Assembly: GCA_903900155.1 (NCBI GenBank)
Contig: CAIUMD010000017.1
Coordinates: 1 to 64,000 of the forward strand
DNA from: an uncultured Caulobacterales bacterium
GTDB lineage: Bacteria; Pseudomonadota; Alphaproteobacteria; Caulobacterales; Caulobacteraceae
DNA length: 64,000 nucleotides
Reading direction: 5' to 3'
Shown here: positions 9,473-17,915 of the stretch, piece after piece
Layout: every line of letters begins with the position of its first letter
Numbering within the stretch: the first letter of the stretch is position 1
The notes under the pieces: model-generated
The model's database searches: none
What the model was told of the DNA's origin: nothing
What the model saw: only the letters and a program-made list of their open reading frames with translations
Program-made: the position numbers and the translations under genes

Positions 9473-11260
9473 ATGAGCGCTCGCGAGGCTTTCGATCTCT
9501 ACAAGGCCGGCCGATTGGCCGACGCCGTCGCCTTGTGCGAGCGGCTGGTCCTGGTCGCGCCCAGCGTCGAGGCCTGGCACATCCTGGGCGTCTCGCGGCT
9601 GGGGCTCGGGCGGCCGGAAGCCGCGCTGGGCGCCCTGGATCAAGGCCTGGCGCTGGATAGTAAGCGACCTGGCTTACTGTCAGCGAAAGCCTTGGTTCTC
9701 AACAGCTTGGGGCGTGACGCCGAGGCGGTGGTCGCCGGCCGTGCGGCCCTGGCGGCCGATCCCGCCAACCCGCCGGTGCTGAGCGCTCTGGCGGCCTCGC
9801 TGCAAAGGCTGGGCGGTTTCGAGGAAGCGCTGGCGGTGCTGGATCACGCGGTCCAGACCTCGCCGGGCGACGCCAAGACGCTGGCCGGCCGCGCGGCGCT
9901 GCTGTCGCTGCTGAACCGCCCCGCCGACGCGGCGCGGGACCTGGAAGCGGTGATGGAAATCGATCCGCTGCATCCGCGCCTGGCCGGCGACCTGATGTGG
10001 GCGCGGCGGCAGACCTGCGACTGGCGCGAAGACGCGGCGCTGGACATGTTGGTCAAGGCCGAGCTGAAGCTGGGCCGCGCCGCGATCGCGCCCTTTGCGG
10101 CCCTGGTCATCTTCGACGAGCCCGTCGTGCACCGCCGCTGCGCGGTGCTGTCGGCCCCGCCGCCGGTTTCGGCGCCGGTATGGCCGGAGAAGACGCCGGG
10201 TGAGCGGATCCGCGTGGCCTATCTGTCAGCCGACTTGCACGAGCATGCCACCGCGCGGCTGCTGGCTGGGGTGCTGGAGGCGCATGATCGCGCGCGGTTC
10301 GAGATCTTCGCCGTCTCGTACGGCCCCGAGACCGGCGGGCCGATGCGCGAGCGCCTGAAGGCGGCCTGCGAGCACTGGATCGAGGCGAGAAACCTGAGCG
10401 ATTCCAACATCGCCGCCCTGTGCCGCGAAGCCGGGATCGACATCGCCGTCGACTTGAAGGGTTACACCCAAGACGGCCGGCCGGGGATCCTGGCCCATCG
10501 CGCCGCGCCTGTGCAGGTCAGCTGGCTGGGGTATCCAGGGACGCTGGGCGCGCACGCCGACGTCGTGCTGGCCGACGCGGTGACCCTTCCGCCAGGCGCC
10601 GAGGCTGACTGGTCCGAGGCGGTGGTCCGCCTGCCGAGCTACCAGCCCAACGACGCGCTCGGCGCGGTGGCGCCACCGCCCAGTAGGGCCGAGGTGGGTC
10701 TGCCCGACGACGCGGTCGTCCTGTGCTGCTTCAACAACCCGGCCAAGATCACGCCCCAGACCTTCGCGGCCTGGATGGCGATCCTGAAGGCCGCGCCGCA
10801 GACGGCGCTCTGGCTCTATGACGGCGCCCCGTGCGCGGCCGAGAACCTGCGTCGCGAGGCGGCATTGGCGGGGGTTTCACCCGAGCGGCTGGTCTTCGCG
10901 CCGCCTGTGCCGCACGAAGCGCATCTGGCCCGCCACGCCCTGGCCGATCTCGTCCTCGACACCTGGCCCTATGGCGCCCACACGACGGCCAGCGACGCCT
11001 TGCGCATGGGGATCCCGATACTGAGCCTTCCCGGCAAGAGCTTCGCCAGCCGGGTCGGGGCCAGCCTGCTGACCGCCATCAACATGCCCGAGCTGATCGC
11101 CGCGAGCGAGGCCGACTACGTCGCTAGGGCCGTCGCCCTGGTGGCAGATCCGGCCCTGAAAACCCGCGTCGGCGAGGCTGTCCGGGGCTCGACCCTGTTC
11201 GATCCCGCCGCCTTCGCCCGCTCGCTGGAAGCGGCGTACGCGGACCTCCTGCGTCGCTGA
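9473..11260 (+). CDS. TPR protein with SPINDLY/OGT-type (GT41) glycosyltransferase domain
   Basis: A 595-residue protein. Residues about 1-170 are tetratricopeptide repeats (AWHILGVSRLGLGRPEAAL, then further alanine-rich helical pairs). From about 240 onward it is a GT41 catalytic region: RIRVAYLSADLHEHATA, then AVDLKGYTQDGRPGI, VSWLGYPGTLGA and a late LDTWPYGAHTTASDALRMG. Eukaryotic relatives add O-GlcNAc to Ser/Thr. In Caulobacter a TPR-GT41 protein (FlmG) glycosylates flagellins, and this could be that type or a paralogue. It sits between fabB and fabI, which is an unexpected place. The substrate is not known. Confidence 0.82.
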   Translation: MSAREAFDLYKAGRLADAVALCERLVLVAPSVEAWHILGVSRLGLGRPEAALGALDQGLALDSKRPGLLSAKALVLNSLGRDAEAVVAGRAALAADPANPPVLSALAASLQRLGGFEEALAVLDHAVQTSPGDAKTLAGRAALLSLLNRPADAARDLEAVMEIDPLHPRLAGDLMWARRQTCDWREDAALDMLVKAELKLGRAAIAPFAALVIFDEPVVHRRCAVLSAPPPVSAPVWPEKTPGERIRVAYLSADLHEHATARLLAGVLEAHDRARFEIFAVSYGPETGGPMRERLKAACEHWIEARNLSDSNIAALCREAGIDIAVDLKGYTQDGRPGILAHRAAPVQVSWLGYPGTLGAHADVVLADAVTLPPGAEADWSEAVVRLPSYQPNDALGAVAPPPSRAEVGLPDDAVVLCCFNNPAKITPQTFAAWMAILKAAPQTALWLYDGAPCAAENLRREAALAGVSPERLVFAPPVPHEAHLARHALADLVLDTWPYGAHTTASDALRMGIPILSLPGKSFASRVGASLLTAINMPELIAASEADYVARAVALVADPALKTRVGEAVRGSTLFDPAAFARSLEAAYADLLRR

Positions 11261-11324
11261 AGGGTTCCGCACCACGCCGGCCCCTGCTAACCACGGTCAA
11301 CGACTTCTAGAAGGGGCCCGACAC

Positions 11325-12140
11325 ATGGCCGACGATTACGCGTTCCCCAAGGGCGAGCTGATGCGGGGCAAGAAGGGCCTCGTCATGGGCGTGGCCAACC
11401 ACAACTCGATCGCCTGGGGCATCGCCAGCCAACTGGCCGCTCAGGGCGCCGAGATGGCCTTCACCTATCAGGGCGAAGAGCTGGAGCGCCGCGTGCGCCC
11501 GCTGGCCGAGAGCATCGGCGTCAAGACGATGATCCCATGCGACGTCACCGACGACGCTTCGATGGATGCGGCCTTCGAGCTGATCGAGAAGGAATTCGGG
11601 ACGATCGATTTCGTCGTCCACTCGGTGGCCTTCGCCAACAAGAACGAACTGAAAGGCTCGTTCGTGGACAACACCACGCGGGAGGGCTTCCTGCTGGCCA
11701 TGAACATCTCGGCCTTCAGCTTCGTCGACGTGGCCAAGCGCGCCAGCAAGATCATGCCGAACGGCGGCTCGCTGATCACCATGACCTATCTGGGTTCGGA
11801 GCGGACCATCCCGAACTACAACACCATGGGCGTGGCCAAGGCCGCCCTGGAAGCCTCGACCCGCTATATCGCCCGGGACCTCGGTCCCAAAGGCATTCGC
11901 TGCAACGCCATCTCGGCCGGCGCCATGCGCACCCTGGCCCTGGCCGGCATCGCCGGCGGCCGCGGCATGATCGCTCAAGGCCGCGCGTTCAGCGCGATGA
12001 AGGAAGACACCTCGATGGAAGGCGTCGCCGGCTGCGCCCTGTGGCTGGCTTCGGATCTCGGCAAATCGACCACGGGCGAAGTCGTCCACGTCGACGCCGG
12101 CTTCCACATGATGGGCATGCCCGATCAGGAAGAAGCGTAG
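11325..12140 (+). CDS. fabI: FabI, enoyl-ACP reductase (NADH)
   Basis: A 271-residue short-chain dehydrogenase-type reductase that completes each fatty acid elongation cycle. The cofactor region is GVANHNSIAWGIA. The catalytic pair is in NYNTMGVAKAAL (Tyr-x6-Lys), and SAGAMRTLA follows as in E. coli FabI. It begins 64 bases after the GT41 gene. It ends before the locus B REP-like repeat, which separates it from the converging tetR gene. FabI is the usual target of triclosan, and all expected residues appear to be present. Confidence 0.97.
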   Translation: MADDYAFPKGELMRGKKGLVMGVANHNSIAWGIASQLAAQGAEMAFTYQGEELERRVRPLAESIGVKTMIPCDVTDDASMDAAFELIEKEFGTIDFVVHSVAFANKNELKGSFVDNTTREGFLLAMNISAFSFVDVAKRASKIMPNGGSLITMTYLGSERTIPNYNTMGVAKAALEASTRYIARDLGPKGIRCNAISAGAMRTLALAGIAGGRGMIAQGRAFSAMKEDTSMEGVAGCALWLASDLGKSTTGEVVHVDAGFHMMGMPDQEEA

Positions 12141-12153
12141 GGCTTCGGGACCG

Positions 12154-12281
12154 AAACCTCGCCCTTCGACAAGCTCAGGGTGAGGTTTCTACCGATACGC
12201 CAAGACAAAAGTAGCCCTCATCCTGAGCTTGTCCCCCGGGTCCGACCAAAGGTCGGCCCGAGGATAAACTCCGAACGAGGG
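12154..12281. repeat. REP-like inverted pair, locus B, second unit interrupted
   Basis: Unit 1 (12154-12188) is an intact copy of the locus A hairpin. Unit 2 starts at about 12215 and runs CCCTCATCCTGAGCTTGTC up to 12233. It is then interrupted by about 38 bases holding their own palindrome (GGGTCCGACC / GGTCGGCCC), and resumes as CGAACGAGGG at about 12272. The same break point is used at locus C. The repeat lies between the converging fabI and tetR genes. Confidence 0.75.
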
Positions 12282-12289
12282 CGGGCCCG

Positions 12290-12898
12290 CTAGGGCGCGT
12301 AAGCCTTGATGAAACGAGCGACCGCCTCCTTCGCGAGGCGGTCGTATTCGTCTGGGGTCTTGTCCGACGGCAGCCGCAGCAGCGAGCGCAGCTGGCTGTG
12401 GCCCATGACCATGCCGGAGAAGAACTCCGCCGCCTGGTCGGGATCGTCGACCTTCATGCGGCCCAGTTCGGTCTCGGTCCGCAGGAACGCCGCCAGCTGC
12501 TTGCGGGCGCTCAAGGGGCCGGCCTCGAAGACCTCGCGGGCCACGTCGGGCATCTCGCCCGAGCCCAGGATGATTACCCGCATCATCGAATAGCTCTTCG
12601 AGGTGATCACCGTTTCCAGCACCGAGCGGGCATAGGCCTCCAGGGCCTCGGCCGGATTGTCGACCGCGCCCGGTTCGCGCAGCGAGGCGGTGATGGCCTC
12701 GACCCGGCGGTGCATCAGGGCCCGCATCAGATCGGCCTTGGAGCCGTAGTGGTTATAGACGGTCTGCTTGGAGACCCCGGCGCGCTTGGCGATCGCCTCC
12801 ATCGGAGCCGACAGGCCGCGCTCGCCGATCACCTCGACGGCGGCGTCGAGGATGGCTTCGGTCTTGGCGACGTCGATCTGTCCGGGCGCCCTTGGCAT
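12290..12898 (-). CDS. TetR-family transcriptional regulator of the adjacent efflux operon
   Basis: A 202-residue regulator. The N-terminal helix-turn-helix is AIAKRAGVSKQTVYNHYGSK (about residues 39-58). The C-terminal half is a helical ligand-binding domain with no recognisable ligand. It is the last gene of a three-gene minus-strand run, emrA-emrB-tetR, 16 bases after emrB. That arrangement suggests it represses the efflux operon and itself. A TGGACG-N4-CGTCCA palindrome before emrA (15683-15698) is the natural operator candidate. Confidence 0.9.
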   Translation of the reverse strand: MPRAPGQIDVAKTEAILDAAVEVIGERGLSAPMEAIAKRAGVSKQTVYNHYGSKADLMRALMHRRVEAITASLREPGAVDNPAEALEAYARSVLETVITSKSYSMMRVIILGSGEMPDVAREVFEAGPLSARKQLAAFLRTETELGRMKVDDPDQAAEFFSGMVMGHSQLRSLLRLPSDKTPDEYDRLAKEAVARFIKAYAP

Positions 12899-12914
12899 TA
12901 GAAGACTTCGGGCA

Positions 12915-14495
12915 TCAGTGAGCGTCCGAAGGCGGGGGGGGCGCGTTCTTGACGGGCGCGGCCAGCAGCGAGACCACGGCGGCGACGAAGCAGCCGATGG
13001 CCAGCAGGGTGAAGCTGTCGCCGAAGGCCATGACGGTCGCCTGCTGCTGCATCATGCCGCCGATGGCCTTGCGGGCCGCGCCGGCGGGGTCGGCGACACC
13101 CAGCTGCATCATGCGTTCGGTCAGGCCGGCCATCATGTTGGCGGTCGGCCCGCCCTGCATCACCTTGGAGGTCATGTCATCGTAATAGAGCGCCGTCTGC
13201 TGGGTGATCGAGGTGGCCAGCAGGGCCAGACCGACGGCGCCGCCGGTGTTGCGCGACAGGTTCACCAGGCCCGAGGCGTTCTTGACCATGTGCGGGGGCA
13301 GGGTGCTCATCGTGATCTGCTGGGTCGCGATCATGGCGATCATGACCCCGACGCCGCGGCAAGCCTGAACGCCCGCAAACTCCCAGAAACCCCAGTCCTT
13401 GCTCACGCCGTGGGCCATGTACATGCCCCAGCCGGCCAGCAGGAAGCCGATGAACATCGGCACGCGCGGATCGGTCTTGCGGACAAGACGCCCGGCGATC
13501 GGCCCCGTGAGGAACATCGACAGGCCCGAGACCACCATGGTGGTGCCGACCTCCGACGCCGAATAGTGGCGAACCCGGCCCAGGAACTGCGGCAAGAGGA
13601 AGGTGCCGCCGAACAGGCTGGCGCCCGAGACGGCGGTCATCACCACGCCGATGGTGAAGTTGCGGTTGGCGAAGGCGCGCAGTTCGACGATCGGGTTCTT
13701 GTAGGTCAGCTGCCGCCAGATGAAGACGGCGCCGCCCAGCACCGCCACGGCGGTCAGCCACAGGATGCCGGCGTCGTCGAACCAGTCGTCCTTGGCCCCC
13801 TCCTCCAGCACGAACTGCATGCTCATCAGGAAGATGGCCATCACCGCCAGGCCAAACCAGTCGAAACCCTTGGCCAGGCTGGGGTCGCCCTTGTCGAAAT
13901 CGGCCCAGCGATAGACGCCGAACAGCACGATCAGGCCGGTCGGCACATTGATGAAGAACAGCCAGCGCCAGGACAGCGCCTCGGTCAGGTGGCCGCCCAG
14001 GGTCGGGCCGACGGTCGGGGCCAGGGTGACGATCAGGCCCATGATCACGCTGGCCGTCACGCGCCGCTCGGGCGGGAAGGCCGTGAAGGCGACGGCGAAC
14101 ACCGTCGGGATCATCGCCCCGCCGATGAAGCCCTGCAGGGCCCGCGTCAGGATCATCATGTCGATCGACGAGCTCAGCCCCGTCAGCACGCTCATGATGA
14201 TGAAGCCGGTGCACGAGATCAGGTACAGCCGCTGGGTGCCCCACAGGCGTGACAGGTATCCCGACAGCGGGATCATCACGACCTCGGGGATCAGATAGGC
14301 GGTCTGGATCCAGCTGATCTGGTCGGTGCTGGCCCCGACGCCGGCCTGGATCTGCGGCAGCGAGGCCGCCACGATCTGGATGTCCAGGATGGCCATGAAC
14401 TGGCCGATGACCATGGCCCCGAAGCCGAGGAACAGCTTGGTCCAGTCGACTTGGGCGGGCGGGGCAGAGGGCGCGGTTGCGACGGCGTCGGTCAT
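12915..14495 (-). CDS. emrB: EmrB-type major facilitator efflux transporter (DHA2, 14 TM)
   Basis: A 526-residue inner-membrane proton/drug antiporter. It starts with a short cytoplasmic tail and has about 14 hydrophobic helices. DHA2 motifs include LDIQIVAASLPQIQ near the first helix, SYLSRLWGTQRLY-like basic loop residues and ALQGFIGGAMIPTVFA. Together with the EmrA-type adaptor encoded 12 bases upstream, it should pump hydrophobic compounds across the envelope through an outer-membrane channel not encoded here. Substrates are unknown. Confidence 0.92.
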   Translation of the reverse strand: MTDAVATAPSAPPAQVDWTKLFLGFGAMVIGQFMAILDIQIVAASLPQIQAGVGASTDQISWIQTAYLIPEVVMIPLSGYLSRLWGTQRLYLISCTGFIIMSVLTGLSSSIDMMILTRALQGFIGGAMIPTVFAVAFTAFPPERRVTASVIMGLIVTLAPTVGPTLGGHLTEALSWRWLFFINVPTGLIVLFGVYRWADFDKGDPSLAKGFDWFGLAVMAIFLMSMQFVLEEGAKDDWFDDAGILWLTAVAVLGGAVFIWRQLTYKNPIVELRAFANRNFTIGVVMTAVSGASLFGGTFLLPQFLGRVRHYSASEVGTTMVVSGLSMFLTGPIAGRLVRKTDPRVPMFIGFLLAGWGMYMAHGVSKDWGFWEFAGVQACRGVGVMIAMIATQQITMSTLPPHMVKNASGLVNLSRNTGGAVGLALLATSITQQTALYYDDMTSKVMQGGPTANMMAGLTERMMQLGVADPAGAARKAIGGMMQQQATVMAFGDSFTLLAIGCFVAAVVSLLAAPVKNAPPPPSDAH

Positions 14496-14507
14496 GACCG
14501 TACGCCC

Positions 14508-15611
14508 CTAGCGCGCCTCGCCCTGGCGGGCGACTTGCGGCGTGACCTGGGCGGCCTCGGCGAACGAGGGGCCCGAGCGGTCGCGGACGTCGACCTTGAT
14601 CTCGACCGACAGGCCCGGACGCAACGCCTGGCCCAGCTGGCTGCGGTCGACCACGATCTTGACCGGCAGGCGCTGGGTGATCTTGGTGAAGTTGCCGACG
14701 GCGTTCTCGACCGGGATCAGGGCGAACTCCTGGCCGGTGGCGGGGGCGAAGCTGTCGACCTTGCCGACGATCTTCTGCTTGCCGAAGGCGTCGGCCTTGA
14801 TCTCGACCGGCTGGCCGACGCGGATGCGGGCGACCTGGGTCTCCTTGAAATTGGCGACGATGAAGGCCTGGCCCAGCGGCACGACCGACATCAGGGCCAC
14901 ACCCGGCTGGACCAGCTGGCCCGGACGCACCGAGCGGGCGCCGACCACGCCGGCGACCGGCGCGCGGATCACGGTGCGCTCCAAATCAAGCTTGGCCTGC
15001 TCCACGGCGGCGTGGGCGGCGGCGGCCTGCGCGATGGCCTGGGCCTTGGCCGAGCCCAGCGACTGGGCGGCGCGGCGTTCGGCTTCCAGGGCGGCCTGGG
15101 CGCTGGCGACGCCGGCGGCGGTCTGGGTGGCGGTCGCGCGCTCGGTCTGGACCTTTTGCTGGCTGACCCAGCCCTGCGTGGCCAGGCTGGCGTAGCGGTC
15201 CAGGTCGGCCTTGGCGCGGCCGGCGTCAGCCTGGGCGCTGGTCACGCCGGCGGCCTTCTGGGCGATCATCGCCTGTTCCAGGCTGGTCTTGTCGTCCACG
15301 GCCTTGATGGCCGCATCGGCGGCGCCGGCATTGGCGATCGCTTGGTCGACACGAGCCTGGAAGGTGGAGGGATCGATCCTGGCCAGCACCTGGCCGGCCT
15401 CGACCCGCTGGTTGTCGGCCACCAGCACCTCGGCGACATAGCCGCTGACCTGCGGGCTGACCTGGACGGTGTCGGCCTGGACGAAGGCGTTGTCGGTGGC
15501 CTCGTAGCGCTGCTTGTCGAGGAACCACAGGGTCCCGCCGATGACCACGCCCAGCAGGACGACCCCGCCGACGATCATCGGAACCAGCTTCTTGTTACCC
15601 GGCGTCGCCAT
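14508..15611 (-). CDS. emrA: EmrA-type HlyD-family membrane fusion protein
   Basis: A 367-residue periplasmic adaptor. One N-terminal transmembrane helix (about residues 10-30) is followed by the barrel-sandwich half YEATDNAFVQADTVQVSPQV. A long alanine-rich helical hairpin (about 90-200) comes next, then the second half RTVIRAPVAGVVGARSV and a beta-barrel. It is the first gene of the emrA-emrB-tetR operon. Two inverted repeats in its upstream region are candidate control sites. Confidence 0.92.
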   Translation of the reverse strand: MATPGNKKLVPMIVGGVVLLGVVIGGTLWFLDKQRYEATDNAFVQADTVQVSPQVSGYVAEVLVADNQRVEAGQVLARIDPSTFQARVDQAIANAGAADAAIKAVDDKTSLEQAMIAQKAAGVTSAQADAGRAKADLDRYASLATQGWVSQQKVQTERATATQTAAGVASAQAALEAERRAAQSLGSAKAQAIAQAAAAHAAVEQAKLDLERTVIRAPVAGVVGARSVRPGQLVQPGVALMSVVPLGQAFIVANFKETQVARIRVGQPVEIKADAFGKQKIVGKVDSFAPATGQEFALIPVENAVGNFTKITQRLPVKIVVDRSQLGQALRPGLSVEIKVDVRDRSGPSFAEAAQVTPQVARQGEAR

Positions 15612-15639
15612 GATCTTGACCCCTGTCGAAAGGCTTCAA

Positions 15640-15667
15640 GCGCGCCGGATATGCCTGTCCGGCGCGC
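15640..15667. repeat. 10-base inverted repeat in the emrA leader
   Basis: GCGCGCCGGA (15640-15649) and TCCGGCGCGC (15658-15667) are perfect complements with 8 bases between them. The repeat lies 29 bases upstream of the emrA ATG, inside the probable transcribed leader. It could fold in RNA as an attenuation or RBS-masking hairpin, or be a second DNA site. Confidence 0.5.
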
Positions 15668-15682
15668 TCAGCAAGGGATAAA

Positions 15683-15698
15683 TGGACGCAGTCGTCCA
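15683..15698. promoter_or_regulatory. Candidate TetR operator upstream of emrA
   Basis: TGGACG-CAGT-CGTCCA is a perfect 16-base palindrome 72 bases upstream of the emrA start. On the minus strand it is preceded by A/T-rich sequence (AAATGAAAATTGG) and followed by CATTTATCC, so it would overlap a promoter. Size and placement suit the TetR-type regulator at the operon end. This is inference; no binding motif for this protein is known to me. Confidence 0.55.
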
Positions 15699-15730
15699 AT
15701 TTTCATTTAGCACCGGACGAGGATTTTCGA

Positions 15731-17521
15731 TCAGGCGGCGCGGCGGGCGCTCCGGCTGTCCGCGAGGCGGAAGCGCTCGACCAGTCGGCCCAGTTCGCGC
15801 GCCTCGTTCGACAGCGCATGGCTGGCGGCCGTGCTCTGCTCGACCATGGCGGCGTTTTGCTGGGTGGCCTGGTCCATCTGGTTCACGGCCGTATTGACCT
15901 GCTGCAGGCCCGTCGACTGTTCCTGGGCCGAGGCGGCGATCTCGGCGACGATGCGGTTGATGTCCTGCACGCCCGCGATGATCCGTCGCAGGGCCTCGCC
16001 GGTCTCGCCGACCAGGCCGACGCCCTCGTCGACCTGGGCGGTGGAGTCGGTGATCAGGGTCTTGATCTCCTTGGCCGCCTCGGCCGAACGCTGGGCCAGG
16101 GCCCGCACTTCCTGGGCGACGACGGCGAAGCCCTTGCCGCTTTCGCCGGCGCGCGCGGCTTCGACGCCGGCGTTCAGCGCCAGCAGGTTGGTCTGGAAGG
16201 CGATCTCGTCGATGACGCCGACGATATTGCCGATCTTGGACGAGGACTCCTCGATCTGGGTCATGGCCGCGACCGCGCGGTCGACGACGTCGCCGCCGCG
16301 CTCGGCGTCCTTGCGGGCGCTGTCGACGGTGCGCTGGGCGCTGCCGGCGCCTTCGGCCGTCTTGCGGACGGTCGAGGTGATCTCGTCCAGGGCGGCGGCG
16401 GTCTCTTCCAGGCTGGCGGCCTGCTGTTCGGTGCGGCGCGACAGGTCGTCTGCGGCGTGGCTGATCTCGCCCGAGCCGGCCTGGATGCCGCCGACCGCGC
16501 CGTTGATCACGGTCATGGTCTGGGCCAACTGGTCCATGGCGGCGTTGAAGTCGGCCTGCAGCTTGCGATAGGCGGGCGGGAAGGCCTCGGTCAGGCGGAA
16601 GGTCAGATCACCGCCGGCCAGGGCTTCCAGGCCCTCGCCGACCCGGCCGACCACGACCGACTGTTCCTTGGCGTTGGCGGCGCGTTCGGCCTCGCCGGCC
16701 TGGCGATTGCGCTCGGCCTCGGCGCGCTGTTCGGCCGACATGCCCTCCAGGCGCAGTTTCTCGATCGCGGCTTCCTTGAAGGTCAGGACGGCCGAGGCCA
16801 TGCCGCCGATCTCGTCCATGCGGCCCACGGCGGGCACGTCGACGGTGTTGTCGCCGTCGGCCAGACGACGCATGGCGGCGGTCATGGCGGTGACCGGGAC
16901 GGCGATGGCGTTCGACAGCAGCCAGCCCATCAGGACGGCGACGCCCACGGCCACGGCGCCGCCGATGGCCAGGGTGGCGAGGCCGGCGCGGAAGGCGCTG
17001 GCCTGCTGCGCGCGGCGCTCGACCAGTTGCTGGTCCTCGATCTTGATCATGGCCTCCAGCACCTTGCGGACATTGGTCAGGCGGCCGGTCGAGGCGATTT
17101 CCGAGCGGGCCTGCTCCAGGGTGGCAGGATTATCGGCGTCGGTGATCTGCTTGCCGGTCTCGGTCTCGAAGGTCTCGACGGCGGCCGTCAGCGCGTCGGT
17201 GCGGGCCTTCTCGTCGGCGTCCTCGACCCCGGCGACGATGCGCTTGAAGGCGGCCTCGTACTCTTCGTGATACTTGGCGCGCTTCTTCAGGAACGAGGCG
17301 TCCAGGCTGGCGACATAGCCACGCACGGCGTTCTGCTCCTCGACCAGGGCCCCGGTCGTGTCGGCGATCGCGTCGATATAGGCGTAGCTGTGCTCGTTCA
17401 GCGTGGTGATCTTCTGGATCGAACTCATGCTGGCGGCCACCAGGGCGCCGGCGATGACGACGCCGATCACCAGTGCGGCGAATGCAGCCAGAAGTTTGTG
17501 TGCAACTTTCAGATTAGACAT
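15731..17521 (-). CDS. Methyl-accepting chemotaxis protein
   Basis: A 596-residue chemoreceptor. Transmembrane helix 1 is about residues 8-30 and helix 2 about 186-208. The region between is a four-helix-bundle-like periplasmic sensor. A HAMP domain and a long coiled-coil signalling domain follow. The tip that binds CheA/CheW is DEIAFQTNLLALNAGVEAAR. There is no C-terminal NWETF pentapeptide for CheR. The protein ends SARRAA, and a hydrophobic Ala-Ala end is reported as a ClpXP degradation feature of Caulobacter McpA. The ligand is unknown. No other che genes lie in the window. Confidence 0.93.
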   Translation of the reverse strand: MSNLKVAHKLLAAFAALVIGVVIAGALVAASMSSIQKITTLNEHSYAYIDAIADTTGALVEEQNAVRGYVASLDASFLKKRAKYHEEYEAAFKRIVAGVEDADEKARTDALTAAVETFETETGKQITDADNPATLEQARSEIASTGRLTNVRKVLEAMIKIEDQQLVERRAQQASAFRAGLATLAIGGAVAVGVAVLMGWLLSNAIAVPVTAMTAAMRRLADGDNTVDVPAVGRMDEIGGMASAVLTFKEAAIEKLRLEGMSAEQRAEAERNRQAGEAERAANAKEQSVVVGRVGEGLEALAGGDLTFRLTEAFPPAYRKLQADFNAAMDQLAQTMTVINGAVGGIQAGSGEISHAADDLSRRTEQQAASLEETAAALDEITSTVRKTAEGAGSAQRTVDSARKDAERGGDVVDRAVAAMTQIEESSSKIGNIVGVIDEIAFQTNLLALNAGVEAARAGESGKGFAVVAQEVRALAQRSAEAAKEIKTLITDSTAQVDEGVGLVGETGEALRRIIAGVQDINRIVAEIAASAQEQSTGLQQVNTAVNQMDQATQQNAAMVEQSTAASHALSNEARELGRLVERFRLADSRSARRAA

Positions 17522-17915
17522 GAGCAGTATCCCAGGGCCCCTTAGTCGGCCAACAACTGCTCTCCCAGGGTTAACAAGCCTGTAAGGACATGAATAAGAC
17601 CAGTGTTCACTGGAATCCTACTGGTGGAAACCGGTTTCCACCCCAGTAAAACTCAGGAATCCGCCCGATTGGCGTCGTTTTGACGCACCATACTATACCT
17701 GCGGCTAGTTCGCGCCGATACGATCCGTATCGGGACGATTTTCTCTCTACTTATGGGCGAAAGGCCGCCTGCGACGCCCGGTCGCAATTTCCGCTTGCGT
17801 CGGAATCACGACAGAGTAAAAGCCGCTCCCCAACGCAACCATTGCCGCAGGCGTGCGTATCTCCTCCGGCGCGAGTTCCCGCCGGCCCCGCTCAAGGTCG
17901 CAGGAGTTACCTCTT
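17522..17915. other. Gene-free upstream region of the chemoreceptor gene
   Basis: About 394 bases between the chemoreceptor start and the small membrane protein. I see no credible coding sequence. It is less GC-rich than the genes around it and contains two adjacent palindromes (17600-17642) and the inverted pair GCGTC/GACGC (17672-17676, 17682-17686). It should carry the minus-strand promoter of the chemoreceptor gene and the plus-strand promoter of the small protein. Confidence 0.6.
17600..17642. promoter_or_regulatory. Two palindromes upstream of the chemoreceptor gene
   Basis: CCAGTG-TT-CACTGG lies at 17600-17613. GGTGGAAACC-GGTTTCCACC, a perfect 20-base palindrome, lies at 17623-17642. 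They sit about 80-120 bases upstream of the chemoreceptor ATG on the minus strand. Perfect dyads of this size next to each other suggest one or two regulator binding sites. No regulator is encoded beside them. Confidence 0.5.

Noticed and set aside
7610..9643. A 677-residue open frame antisense to fabA-fabB
   Set aside because: Covers two recognised genes on the other strand and has no recognisable motif.
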